From Cesiribacteraceae bacterium YIM B00369 (lineage in GTDB: Bacteria; Bacteroidota; Bacteroidia; Cytophagales; Cyclobacteriaceae), in assembly GCA_017948555.1 (NCBI GenBank), contig JAFMYY010000029.1, positions 1-62,583 of the forward strand: 62,583 nt of DNA, in the 5' to 3' direction. Below are positions 45,952-55,316 of this stretch, piece by piece (the first letter of the stretch is position 1; each line of letters begins with the position of its first letter). Made by a program: the position numbers and the translations under genes. The notes beneath the pieces were generated by a model. That model saw only the letters and a program-made list of their open reading frames with translations. It was not told where the DNA came from and ran no database searches.

Positions 45952-48900
45952 TTAAAAGGTAACTTTAAGGTCTAATCCAATCGATCTGACAGATGGGGAA
46001 CCCATTGCTTCCAGCCCCGGGGTTAAGGCCCCGTTATTAACTACTGACTGCTCCGGATCGTAGGAAGGGAAATCTGTCCATATAAAAAGCTCATTTCCGA
46101 ACAGGCCAATCTGGGCGCCTTTTAATCCCCAGCGGGCTGGCAGATTGTAACCCAATCGCATATTCCTTAATTTCAGGAAGGTTGTTTCATGAACATTTCC
46201 TTCAATCTGGTCGCGCTCATACATGGAATTATAAAAGTAAGGAGCCGGTGCCGATACCGTATTTGGCACATACTCATCAGATCCTTCCACCTGCATTACC
46301 CCATCGCCTATTACTCCAAAACGGCCGTCATTATTTTGAATCCATTTTTGGGAAGCCATGTCATATTCCGCTCCGCTTTCAAAAGGAGCGCCACTTTCAC
46401 GTCCATAAATGGTTTTTTCCGATTTACCGGTATACCCCATCAGGAAGTGAGTAATAGAATAAGCATTTCCTCCGTGCTGGTAATCGAACTGGAATGAGAA
46501 GTTAAAATTCTTATAACGAAGGGTGTTAACAAGGCCTGCTCTCCAGTCCGGAAACACATTACCAAGGTAATCCTCTTCGTTATCACGCTGAGCAAGGCCA
46601 TCCTTGAAAATAATCTTCCCATCATGCTTATCGTAGCCTTTTCCGTAAATGCGCCCTAATTGCTCACCCGGCTCAGCTTTTACCAAAACACGTGACCCTA
46701 CATAAGAGCCTATGATGTACACATCAATTACCCCGGGCACAAGTTCCTCTACCCTGCCTTTATTGGCCGACCAGTTGGCAGAAATATCCCAGCCAAAATT
46801 CCTGCTCATAAATGGTTTTGCATTTAGCTGCAATTCAATTCCGCGGTTTGAAACGGCTCCTGCATTCATTAAAGCACCGGTATAGCCCGATGCAGGGTCA
46901 ACAGGCAGCGACAGGATCTGATCTTTGGTAACGGACTTATAATAAGTAGCATCCAGGTTCAGGCGGTTGTTTAGAAAATTAGCCACCACACCAAATTCTG
47001 TAGCATTCGTTCTTTCCGGTTTAAGGTCCGGGTTTGGAAGCGTGGAAGGATTAGAGTAGCCACCGTTAATACTGTTTGAGGCCACATAATACCTGTTCAG
47101 GCGGTAAGGGTCCGTATCTGACCCTACCTGTGCTGCGGAAGCTCTCAGTTTCAGGAACGAAAGTCCGGGGAGATTGAGGTGAAACATTTCCGTAAGATCC
47201 ACCGCCAGCGCTGCTGAAGGATAGAAATAAGAGTTGTTGTTTTTGGAAAGGGTGGATGTCCAGTCGTTCCTGCCTGTAATATCCAGGTAAATCATATTTC
47301 GGAAGCTGGTGTTCAAAACCCCATAAGCTGAAAAATTCTCCATCTGGCGCCTGGTATTCCTCACCAAAGGCCTTTCTTCGGCATTCTGAAGGTTAAATAC
47401 TCCCGGAATGGTCAGCGATCCTGCTTCTGCATTCATGCCATTTCCATTGGTATAACGGTGATTTACTCCCAGGCTGCCATCCATAACCAAAGCCCCTTTG
47501 GAAAGCTGCTGACTAAGGATCACATCTGTATTCAGCAGCATGGTCTTATTGGCATATTCCTGATAGTTTCCAAAGGAATTCCGTGGTTCAGACCAGGCTC
47601 TTTCCCTTGTTCTCAACTCCGTATAAAAATCAATACCACTTCTGGCTGTCAGCTTCAGCTTATCGGTAAAGTCGTGATCCAGCTGGATATTACCGAAAAC
47701 ACGGTCTTTATCCATTGTATTGATTGAATTGTAGAGCAACCAATAAGGGTTAGCACTTAATGCACCTATACTGTTATGCTGCACATTTTCCTGTCCGTCG
47801 AGCCAGTGTTTCTGGCGGTACCAGTCAAGATTGTCGTTGGCGTTTAGCCAGAACACCTGGTAATGAGCATTTGAGCGGTCATAACCCTCGGCAGGCAAAT
47901 TACCGGAGGCCTGTTTAACGTAATTAATTTTTGTAGTGAACCTTGTTTTACCAGTTTTTATACCCGATGACAAAGCAAGATTTAAACGATTGTAGCCCGT
48001 ATTAGGCATTATGTATTTATTATCCAGATAGTCGACAGATCCCCGAAAAAACGCATTATTATTTCCCGCCTCAACTGAAAGACCTGTGGTACTTGTAATG
48101 CCTGTTTCATAAAAGTTCTGTTCCAGCTGACGGCTTTCCCATGGAGTTTGCCCCCCATCTTCAAATTCCCATATTTCGTCGCGTCTGTCAGGGTCATACA
48201 CGGCACTGTGCGGAGAGTCATACTGGTAAAAATTTTGCCCCATAAACTTCGGTCCCCAGGAGTGTCCGTTCCTGTTTTGATTACCGTCCGGAGAATCCTT
48301 AAAGGCATAATAATCATTTTCAGAACGGTTACCGGAACCAAACATATGCTGGCGGGGAAGCCAGCGGTTTACCTGCTGAACAGAGGTGGACTGCCTTACA
48401 TTTACCGTTAATTCCTGATTGAATTTCCCGCTTTTGGTAGTGATCATCAATACTCCGTTTACCGCCTGTGATCCATACAAAGCAGCCGCAGAGGCACCTC
48501 TTAATACTGTTATGCTCTCAATATCTTCCGGGTTTATGGCTGATAATCCATCTCCATAATCGACCGGAGAATTCAGGTAGGAAGATTCTCCGTCACCATT
48601 CTGGTCGTTGGTAACCGGAACACCGTCTATCACCACAAGAGCACGGTTTTTATCCATGTCAAGGGAGGCTTCCCCTCTCAATACAATACGGGATGATCCA
48701 AGCGGTCCGGTAGAACGTGTAAGCTGCATTCCGGGAACTTTACCTGCCAGGGAAGTTGCCAGATTTGGGTTACCTCCGGTGGTGATTTCATCGCCATCTA
48801 CTTTTGTAACGGCATACCCCAAAGCCCTGCTTTCCCGCTCAATCCCTATGGCAGTTACCACCACTTCGTTCAGCACTTTCTTATCTTCCTGCATCTTTAT

Positions 48901-49209
48901 ATCAATGGAAGATCTGTTTCTTACCGGAGCAAAGGCTTTCTTAAAACCTACAAAACTAAAAACAAGCGTATCCTCAGCTGATAATGCTTCCGGGCCTGAG
49001 ATCCGGTATTTTCCATTCAGGTCGGTAATGGTTCCTGCAGATGTTCCTTTTACGAGTACCGTTACGCCCGGCAAGGGCTGGCCCTGCATATCGCTTACTA
49101 CCCCGCTAAGGGTATTGGTCTGGGCCAGGGCCGGTCCTCCGGCTAAGGCCACCCACATGAGGGTCAGCGTAAAAAGATAACTAAAAAGTGTAAATTTTCT
49201 CCAAATCAT
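45952..49209 (-). CDS. SusC/RagA-family TonB-linked outer-membrane transporter
   Basis: The 1085-aa protein has a signal peptide, a carboxypeptidase-regulatory-like domain (NTLSGVVSDMQGQPLPGVTV, about 32-115), a TonB-dependent plug with VTVLRGASAAALYGSQAVNG (about 230) and a 22-strand barrel ending SIGLDLKVTF. A TonB-box-like KVLNEVVVTA precedes the plug. It imports the substrate captured by the adjacent SusD. The promoter element CAAAGTTA (TAACTTTG on the minus strand) lies 29-36 bp upstream of the start. No anti-sigma/ECF or hybrid regulator adjoins it. Confidence 0.94.
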   Translation of the reverse strand: MIWRKFTLFSYLFTLTLMWVALAGGPALAQTNTLSGVVSDMQGQPLPGVTVLVKGTSAGTITDLNGKYRISGPEALSAEDTLVFSFVGFKKAFAPVRNRSSIDIKMQEDKKVLNEVVVTAIGIERESRALGYAVTKVDGDEITTGGNPNLATSLAGKVPGMQLTRSTGPLGSSRIVLRGEASLDMDKNRALVVIDGVPVTNDQNGDGESSYLNSPVDYGDGLSAINPEDIESITVLRGASAAALYGSQAVNGVLMITTKSGKFNQELTVNVRQSTSVQQVNRWLPRQHMFGSGNRSENDYYAFKDSPDGNQNRNGHSWGPKFMGQNFYQYDSPHSAVYDPDRRDEIWEFEDGGQTPWESRQLEQNFYETGITSTTGLSVEAGNNNAFFRGSVDYLDNKYIMPNTGYNRLNLALSSGIKTGKTRFTTKINYVKQASGNLPAEGYDRSNAHYQVFWLNANDNLDWYRQKHWLDGQENVQHNSIGALSANPYWLLYNSINTMDKDRVFGNIQLDHDFTDKLKLTARSGIDFYTELRTRERAWSEPRNSFGNYQEYANKTMLLNTDVILSQQLSKGALVMDGSLGVNHRYTNGNGMNAEAGSLTIPGVFNLQNAEERPLVRNTRRQMENFSAYGVLNTSFRNMIYLDITGRNDWTSTLSKNNNSYFYPSAALAVDLTEMFHLNLPGLSFLKLRASAAQVGSDTDPYRLNRYYVASNSINGGYSNPSTLPNPDLKPERTNATEFGVVANFLNNRLNLDATYYKSVTKDQILSLPVDPASGYTGALMNAGAVSNRGIELQLNAKPFMSRNFGWDISANWSANKGRVEELVPGVIDVYIIGSYVGSRVLVKAEPGEQLGRIYGKGYDKHDGKIIFKDGLAQRDNEEDYLGNVFPDWRAGLVNTLRYKNFNFSFQFDYQHGGNAYSITHFLMGYTGKSEKTIYGRESGAPFESGAEYDMASQKWIQNNDGRFGVIGDGVMQVEGSDEYVPNTVSAPAPYFYNSMYERDQIEGNVHETTFLKLRNMRLGYNLPARWGLKGAQIGLFGNELFIWTDFPSYDPEQSVVNNGALTPGLEAMGSPSVRSIGLDLKVTF

Positions 49210-49237
49210 TGCTCTGTGTTTAGGTTAAGATTTGGCG

Positions 49238-49245
49238 CAAAGTTA
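49238..49245 (-). promoter_or_regulatory. -7 promoter element of the susC operon
   Basis: The minus strand reads TAACTTTG, a perfect TAnnTTTG box 29 bp upstream of the susC ATG. No clear TTG was found at -33, as in many regulated promoters. Confidence 0.55.
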
Positions 49246-49464
49246 TGGCAGCTGTGTTAGGTGAAAGTGAACCCCTTTTAGCCTTTAGGTTAACTATCCC
49301 TGAGGTTTCATATTGTTATGTTAAGTTTTTCAGGTAAAAGGGATAAATGAACTCCATTTTTTAATCGTTTCTTTACAGCGGGATAAAAAAAAGGAAACAG
49401 TTAAAAAGCATGTAAAGTGCGGGGGATATTACTCAGATGCAATTTCTCCTCCAGCCGGACAGGC

Positions 49465-49500
49465 ACAAAAAAAAGGCACCCGGTCAGGGCGCCTTTAATA
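49465..49500 (-). terminator. Terminator of ilvC
   Basis: AAAGGCaCCC (49472-49481) pairs with GGGcGCCTTT (49487-49496), one mismatch. On the minus strand TTTTTTTGTG follows. Confidence 0.8.
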
Positions 49501-49559
49501 TAATGTCTGCAGAAGAAAGGAGGTTTTATTTACCCCCTCTGCTCCGGCTGTTAGTTTTA

Positions 49560-51044
49560 TTATTCTGCAAGGCTGATCTGCTTCATAGAAGTCATGGCAG
49601 CTCTTAATTCTGCACCTACTATTTCAATCGGATGGGAACGAAGGATTTCATTAACCTCAATAAGGTCCCTGTTATCCACACCATTGTCTTTACCTTCATT
49701 GAAATTCTTTCCAATAACGTCTGTATCGATGGTCTTCATAAAGTCGGCAAGTAAAGGCTTGCAGGCATGATCGAATAAGTAACATCCGTATTCAGCTGTG
49801 TCAGAGATTACGCGGTTCATCTCAAACAATTTCTTACGCGCAATAGTATTGGCAATCAAAGGAGTTTCGTGCAAAGACTCATAGTATGCAGACTCTTCCT
49901 TAATACCTGCCTCGGTCATTGTTTCGAAAGCAAGCTCTACCCCTGCCCTTACCATAGCCACCATCAGAAGCCCGTTATCATAAAATTCCTGCTCAGAAAT
50001 TTTCATGCTGCCGGCAGCTGTTTTCTCAAAAGCAGTTTCGCCTGTAGCCGCTCTCCACTTCAGCAGGTTAGCATCATCGTTTGCCCAGTCTTCCATCATG
50101 GTTTTAGAGAATTCCCCGCTCATGATATCATCCTGATGCTTCTGGAACAGAGGACGCATAATGTCTTTCAGCTCTTCAGAAAGCTCAAAAGCTTTAATTT
50201 TAGCAGGGTTAGTAAGCCTGTCCATCATGGCTGTTATACCTCCATGCTTTAAAGACTCGGTAATAACCTCCCAGCCGTACTGAATAAGCTTGGCGGCATA
50301 GCCATTGTCAACTCCTTTTTCAACCATTTTATCAAAGCAAAGGATCGATCCTGTTTGCAGCAGACCACAAAGAATGGTTTGCTCACCCATAAGGTCAGAC
50401 TTTACTTCGGCTACAAAAGAAGAAAGAAGCACACCTGCTCTGTCGCCACCTGTACCTACACAATATGCTTTTGCATAGTCAAGGCCTTTTCCTTCAGGAT
50501 CATTCTCAGGGTGTACGGCGATAAGGGTAGGCACGCCAAAACCTCTTTTATACTCTTCTCTTACTTCAGAACCAGGCGATTTAGGCGCCACCATAATTAC
50601 GGTGATATCCGGACGAACCTGCATTCCTTCTTCCACAATGTTAAATCCGTGTGAGTAAGAAAGCGTAGCTCCCTGTTTCATCAATGGCATTACTGCACTC
50701 ACCACAGCTGAATGCTGCTTATCCGGAGTCAGGTTGCTAACAAGGTCAGCAGACGGAATCATTTCTTCGTAAGTTCCAACTTTAAACCCGTTTTCAGTAG
50801 CGTTTTTCCAGCTTTGTCTTTTGCTTTCGATAGCTTCTTTTCTTAAAGCGTAGGAAACGTCCAGTCCTGAATCTCTAAGGTTTAATCCCTGGTTTAACCC
50901 CTGGGCGCCGCAGCCAACAATTACAATTTTTTTGCCTTTCAGGGCATGTACACCATCAGCAAATTCACTTACGTCCATGAATTCGGCAACACCTAACTGG
51001 TTAAGTTTTTCTCTTAAAGAAAGTGAGTTGAAATAATTAGCCAT
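49560..51044 (-). CDS. ilvC: Ketol-acid reductoisomerase, class II
   Basis: The 494-aa enzyme (from the ATG at 51044) isomerises and reduces acetolactate or acetohydroxybutyrate with NADPH in valine, leucine and isoleucine synthesis. [18 protein letters not shown] is the family start; [20 protein letters not shown] is the dinucleotide site, and [20 protein letters not shown] the metal-binding region. The long form with a duplicated C-terminal helical domain marks class II. The frame runs back to 51197, but those 51 codons are promoter DNA. It stands apart from other ilv genes; a weak -7 box CACCTTTG (51104-51111, minus strand) may serve it. Confidence 0.97.
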   Translation of the reverse strand: MANYFNSLSLREKLNQLGVAEFMDVSEFADGVHALKGKKIVIVGCGAQGLNQGLNLRDSGLDVSYALRKEAIESKRQSWKNATENGFKVGTYEEMIPSADLVSNLTPDKQHSAVVSAVMPLMKQGATLSYSHGFNIVEEGMQVRPDITVIMVAPKSPGSEVREEYKRGFGVPTLIAVHPENDPEGKGLDYAKAYCVGTGGDRAGVLLSSFVAEVKSDLMGEQTILCGLLQTGSILCFDKMVEKGVDNGYAAKLIQYGWEVITESLKHGGITAMMDRLTNPAKIKAFELSEELKDIMRPLFQKHQDDIMSGEFSKTMMEDWANDDANLLKWRAATGETAFEKTAAGSMKISEQEFYDNGLLMVAMVRAGVELAFETMTEAGIKEESAYYESLHETPLIANTIARKKLFEMNRVISDTAEYGCYLFDHACKPLLADFMKTIDTDVIGKNFNEGKDNGVDNRDLIEVNEILRSHPIEIVGAELRAAMTSMKQISLAE

Positions 51045-51198
51045 TTTTTTTATAGATTTTAATATGATTTCCTGCTTACAAGCCGGCAGTTTACTGTCAG
51101 GTACAAAGGTGATAAAAAAAATGCTAAACTGATTTCTAATTTCCCCTTTGTTTAGGTACTTTTTATGGATTTTCAAAAAGCAGTTCCTCTGAACCAAG

Positions 51199-52074
51199 CT
51201 ATGCTTTTCTAAACTGGTCGGGGCTCAGGCCTGCATGCTTTTTAAAGAAACGGGCAAAATAAGACGGATCTTTAAAGTGCAGTTCATAGGCTACCTGGCT
51301 TACAGAAAGTTCGGTATAGCGAAGCAGCTTTTTAGCCTCAATTATGGTCCGTTCATGGATCATATCATTAGATGTTCGCCCCGTTAGCTCCCGCACTGTT
51401 TCGGTTAAATGATTAGGTGTAACCGCCAGTTTTTCCGCATAATCGCGCACGGCAAAATTCAAATGGTAATTTTCTTCAATCAACTGCTTAAAACGTTTTA
51501 CCAGCATACTCCGCCTGTTGGTATTTTTTACCGCCATGTTTACCGGATAGGCCTGCTTGCAGTACAGCAGAATAAGGTCAAGAATTGCAGCCAGGCTCTC
51601 CTCTTTATCCTCCCTGTCTTCCAGCAGCAGGGCCTCGCAGGCCTGCCGGAACAGGTAGTCAGCTTTCTCTATACCTGAAGAGGCTTCCAGGTAAAGCGGA
51701 GGTGTTTCTTCCTGCAAATGAAAGAAAAAGGGGAATTCCAGCAGGCGGTTCTTGTTTTGCTTGTTGAGCAGGTAGAATTCCGAGGTGAACAGAAAAATGT
51801 AGCCGCTGATATCATCCGATAAATCCAGTGTATGTACCTGCCCGGGGGAGAGAAAGAAAATGCTGTGTGGCTTTATTTCGTAGGATTTAAAATCAATCAC
51901 ATGATTGCCTGTACCAGCCTTCAGGTAAAGAATTTCATAAAACCCATGATGCCTGTGGGGATATTCCACCTGAAAAGCCCGGTTAGCATCAAACACCTCT
52001 ACCTGATAATGGATTTCAGGCTGGCTGCTGCGGTTAAATTTATTGATGCCGTATGTTGGAATGTTTGTAGCCAC
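51199..52074 (-). CDS. AraC-family transcriptional regulator with N-terminal cupin
   Basis: The 291-aa protein has a cupin-like sensor half (about 25-110, with [14 protein letters not shown] and [16 protein letters not shown]) and a C-terminal double helix-turn-helix (about 190-290) with the signature [31 protein letters not shown]. Such proteins bind a small effector and activate nearby genes. It is divergent from the TPR regulator gene across 115 bp and upstream of ilvC on the same strand, so either could be its target; neither is proven. Confidence 0.92.
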   Translation of the reverse strand: MATNIPTYGINKFNRSSQPEIHYQVEVFDANRAFQVEYPHRHHGFYEILYLKAGTGNHVIDFKSYEIKPHSIFFLSPGQVHTLDLSDDISGYIFLFTSEFYLLNKQNKNRLLEFPFFFHLQEETPPLYLEASSGIEKADYLFRQACEALLLEDREDKEESLAAILDLILLYCKQAYPVNMAVKNTNRRSMLVKRFKQLIEENYHLNFAVRDYAEKLAVTPNHLTETVRELTGRTSNDMIHERTIIEAKKLLRYTELSVSQVAYELHFKDPSYFARFFKKHAGLSPDQFRKA

Positions 52075-52174
52075 GGAGCAAAAGTAGTTATAAAATACAA
52101 AAAAATCTTTCTGCCCCCTGTTCCTTAACTCATCATAGCTTAACCCGCCATTAACATTTAATTAACATGCCCGC

Positions 52175-52192
52175 CATACCTTTATAGGTATG
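52175..52192. promoter_or_regulatory. Palindrome CATACC-TTTATA-GGTATG over the TPR regulator start
   Basis: A perfect 6+6+6 inverted repeat overlaps the first ATG (52190) and a -7-like TACCTTTA (52177-52184). If it is the promoter, transcription would begin near 52191 and the ATG at 52211 would be the true start. It may be an autoregulatory operator. Confidence 0.4.
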
Positions 52193-53914
52193 CTTAAAAA
52201 TGTTGCAGACATGTCAGGAATTCTCAGACTTCTCAGGCTTTCATCTCTTACTTTATTTATAACAATTATCCCCTGTTTTGTGTCAATAGCCGCGGATGCA
52301 GCCCGGCAAAAAGAAAATCCTGCCACAGAAATAAACCCTGCTGAAGGCGAAAACAGCATCCGCCAGTTAAACAGCCTCGCCAATCAATTGCTTTACAGCC
52401 AGCCCGACACGGCCTACCTCATGGCCACCCGTGCCCTTCAGTATTCAGTTAAGCTTGAGTACAGGCAGGGTCAGGCAGAAAGCCACCACCTGATAGGGCG
52501 GCTGCTGTACCACCAGGGAGTATACAATCAGGCTCTCCACCACTTGCTGCAGGCAGAAAAGGGCTTTAAAGAATTGCATAATGAGGAACAGCTTGGCGAA
52601 AACCTGAACTACCAGGGGCTGGTTTATTATGCTGCCCGGCAGCCGGAAATTGCACTTCAGCACCACCAGGAGGCACTGGAGCTGTACCAAAGGCAGAACA
52701 ACAGCAAAGGAATTGCTTATTCCTATGGCTGCATTGGCAGACTTCATGAAAAAAGGGAGCAATATGAACAGGCCCTGGAATATCAGCAAAAAGCCCTGGG
52801 CCTGTATGAACAGCTGCAGGACCTGCAGGGCACTGCCACCATCCTTGAAAATATTGGCAGCATTTTAGAAGATAAGGAAGCTTATGAGGAAGCTCTGGGA
52901 TATTTCAGAAGATCGGTGCAGCTGAGTAAGCAGGCTAACGACAGCCTGGCGCTCATTGTAGGGCTCAATAATATTGGTGATGTGTACCGCAAAACCGGCA
53001 GGTATCCGCTCGCCATCCAGACTACCCGGGAAGCTCTGGAGCTGGCCACCCGCCTGGGCGACCGCTACCAGATACGCAGCGCCCACAAAGACCTGAGCCA
53101 GGAATACAGCCTGACGGGCAACTACAAGGCTGCCTATGAGCACCTGGAAAAATACCGGCACCTGCACGATGAGCTTTACAACCAGGAAACCTCCCGCCAG
53201 ATTACCTTACTGCAGTCCCTCTTTGGAGTGGAGCAGAAGACCAACGAAATCCGCATTCTTGAAAAACAGCAACAGCTCAACAATTTTATTAAAGTAGCAC
53301 TGGGGGGCGGCCTCCTGCTAATGGCCCTCCTTGCCTTTGTTATTTTCAGCCGGCAGCGCCTTAAAATAAAGCAGAATAAAGAGCTGATAGATCAGCAGGA
53401 ACAAATGTATGCGGCGCAGCGAAAGCTCATGGAAGCAGAAATAGAAAACACCCGGCTGCGGGAACAGCAGCTGCAGAATGAACTGGACACACAGGTAAAA
53501 TCACTCGCTGCTAATACGCTGCACCTGATCGGTAAAAACCAGACCCTCGACGATCTGAAGAACGGTTTAAAAGAAGCGCTGCAGGACGACCAGAAGGCAC
53601 AGCGACGTAAATTTAAAAGCCTCATTAATCAGATAGACCACAGCATTGTGCAGGACAGGGACTGGAACGATTTCAGGGAAACCTTTGAACAGGTTCACCA
53701 GGATTTCTTCCAAAAGCTCCGGCAACATTCCCCGGAGCTCACCTCTTCCGAAACACGGCTGGCCTCCCTGATTAAACTTAACCTTCCTTCAAAAGAAGTG
53801 GCTGCCATTCTGGGAATCTCTCAGGACAGCCTCAGGGTTGCGCGCTACCGGCTCAAGAAAAAACTCCCCCTGAAGCAGGAAGATAACCTGAGTAATTTCA
53901 TCCTTAATCTTTAA
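52190..53914 (+). CDS. TPR-containing membrane regulator with C-terminal LuxR-like HTH
   Basis: The 574-aa protein has a Sec signal or anchor, six or so TPR units (about 80-330, for example GVYNQALHHLLQAEKGF, EQYEQALEYQQKALGLYE), a transmembrane helix (about 363-385, VALGGGLLLMALLAFVIF), a coiled coil, and a C-terminal helix-turn-helix (LTSSETRLASLIKLNLPSKEVAAILGIS, written here in parts: SSETRLASLIKL then SKEVAAILGISQDSLRVAR). The layout, periplasmic TPR sensor and cytoplasmic HTH, is a known Bacteroidota regulator type. It precedes the phytase operon by 225 bp and probably controls it. The ATG at 52211 is an alternative start, with a better signal peptide. Confidence 0.85.
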   Translation: MLKNVADMSGILRLLRLSSLTLFITIIPCFVSIAADAARQKENPATEINPAEGENSIRQLNSLANQLLYSQPDTAYLMATRALQYSVKLEYRQGQAESHHLIGRLLYHQGVYNQALHHLLQAEKGFKELHNEEQLGENLNYQGLVYYAARQPEIALQHHQEALELYQRQNNSKGIAYSYGCIGRLHEKREQYEQALEYQQKALGLYEQLQDLQGTATILENIGSILEDKEAYEEALGYFRRSVQLSKQANDSLALIVGLNNIGDVYRKTGRYPLAIQTTREALELATRLGDRYQIRSAHKDLSQEYSLTGNYKAAYEHLEKYRHLHDELYNQETSRQITLLQSLFGVEQKTNEIRILEKQQQLNNFIKVALGGGLLLMALLAFVIFSRQRLKIKQNKELIDQQEQMYAAQRKLMEAEIENTRLREQQLQNELDTQVKSLAANTLHLIGKNQTLDDLKNGLKEALQDDQKAQRRKFKSLINQIDHSIVQDRDWNDFRETFEQVHQDFFQKLRQHSPELTSSETRLASLIKLNLPSKEVAAILGISQDSLRVARYRLKKKLPLKQEDNLSNFILNL

Positions 53915-54051
53915 GGACTGATTAATTAATATACAGTTAACATTTTGTAACATACTCTTACACAGTTACTTATATTGATTTTTCCTGTTTTTGTTGCTGT
54001 TCTGTTAACGCCCCTGACCGCAAATGTTGCCTATTTGTATACGCCTTTTCA

Positions 54052-54083
54052 TTGATTTAACCTCCCCTGCCGGCCTAGCTTTG
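54052..54083 (+). promoter_or_regulatory. Promoter of the phytase operon
   Basis: TAGCTTTG (54076-54083) matches TAnnTTTG exactly, with TTG (54052-54054) upstream after a 21-nt spacer. The leader to the phytase ATG would be about 48 nt. Confidence 0.6.
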
Positions 54084-54138
54084 CAGCAGTTCAAATCCGG
54101 AATAACCCACCGGTTTCAGATTTATAAAATTATAAGAA

Positions 54139-55281
54139 ATGAAAAGTATTTCCATCAGCCTCTCCATTGCCATACTGCTTGGCACCACTGCATGCAGTAA
54201 GCAAAATGCCAGCAAAGCCCATGCGGACAAAGCAAAAAATGAAACCTCAGTTACTCACGCAATTAAACCTGTAGTAATTACAGAGGCCGTAAAGCATGAT
54301 ACCGATGACCCTGCCATTTGGGTAAATGCAGCAAACCCATCAGAAAGCCTGGTACTGGGAACTGATAAAAATAAAGATGGAGCTCTGTATGTATTTGACC
54401 TCGACGGAAAAATAATAGAAAGCAAAGTAGTCCGTGGCCTGAAACGCCCCAACAATGTAGATGTTGAATATGGCTTTATGCTGAATGGCAAGCCTGTGGA
54501 TATTGCAGTAGTTACTGAACGGATGACGAATAGTCTCCGGATTTTTACACTGCCGGATATGACCCCCATAGATGGTGGCGGCATCCCTGTATATGAAGGA
54601 GAAACGGGGAGTGAGTTTCGTGACCTGATGGGGATAGCTCTATACAAAAGCCCCGCAGATGGAAAAGTATATGCCATTGCAGGACGCAAAAACGGACCTG
54701 CAGATGGCACTTACCTGTGGCAGTACCTGCTGGAAGATAACGGCAGCGGGAGTGTAAGTGCAACAGAAGTACGCCGCTTCGGGCAGTTTAGCGGCCAAAA
54801 AGAAATTGAAGCAATTGCAGTTGATGATGAACTGGGGTACATCTACTATTCGGATGAAGGCATTGGAGTAAGAAAATACTATGCTGAGCCTGATAAAGGA
54901 AACGAGGAACTGGCACTTTTTGCCACTGAAAATTTCAGTAAGGATCATGAAGGCATATCAATTTATAACCTGGACAATGGCACAGGCTACATACTGGTAT
55001 CTGACCAGGAAGCAGGCCGCTTCCACATCTTCAGCAGGGAAGGAAGCGCTGAGGATCCGCACCGGCACGAACTGCTGAAAATAGTGCAGGTATCCACCCT
55101 GGATAGTGACGGCTCTGAAATTACCAGCCTGCCCCTGAACGAAAAATTCAAAAACGGCTTGTTTGTGGCCATGTCCTCCGACAAAACATTCCAGTACTAC
55201 TCCTGGGAAGACCTGGCAGGTGATGATTTAAAAGTTGCCTCCGGAGAAGATACAACGACACTTGAGGCCAATAAAAAGTAG
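54139..55281 (+). CDS. Beta-propeller phytase (3-phytase), lipoprotein
   Basis: The 380-aa protein has an SPII signal (lipidated C19, GTTAC) and the six-bladed beta-propeller phytase fold. Calcium and phosphate site motifs are HDTDDPAIWVN (about 56), GTDKNKDGALYVFDLDG, RPNNVDV, EFRDLMGIALY, QKEIEAIAVDDELGYIYYSDE and KDHEGISIY. It should release phosphate from phytate (inositol hexakisphosphate) outside the inner membrane. It is the first gene of an operon, 35 bp before a TonB-dependent receptor, which suggests that its products or phytate itself enter by that channel. The start matches the signal. Confidence 0.93.
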   Translation: MKSISISLSIAILLGTTACSKQNASKAHADKAKNETSVTHAIKPVVITEAVKHDTDDPAIWVNAANPSESLVLGTDKNKDGALYVFDLDGKIIESKVVRGLKRPNNVDVEYGFMLNGKPVDIAVVTERMTNSLRIFTLPDMTPIDGGGIPVYEGETGSEFRDLMGIALYKSPADGKVYAIAGRKNGPADGTYLWQYLLEDNGSGSVSATEVRRFGQFSGQKEIEAIAVDDELGYIYYSDEGIGVRKYYAEPDKGNEELALFATENFSKDHEGISIYNLDNGTGYILVSDQEAGRFHIFSREGSAEDPHRHELLKIVQVSTLDSDGSEITSLPLNEKFKNGLFVAMSSDKTFQYYSWEDLAGDDLKVASGEDTTTLEANKK

Positions 55282-55316
55282 AACTTTTTGGCTCACCTAC
55301 ATAAAAAGCGAAAGAA

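Larger units (their letters stand above)
49210..49559. other. Region between ilvC and susC
   Basis: The 350-bp stretch has the susC promoter at its left end and the ilvC terminator at 49465-49500. No gene is supported. Confidence 0.55.

Noticed and set aside
51045-51197. 51-codon N-terminal extension of ilvC
   Set aside because: The conserved enzyme start is [10 protein letters not shown] at 51044. The upstream codons are promoter and leader sequence.
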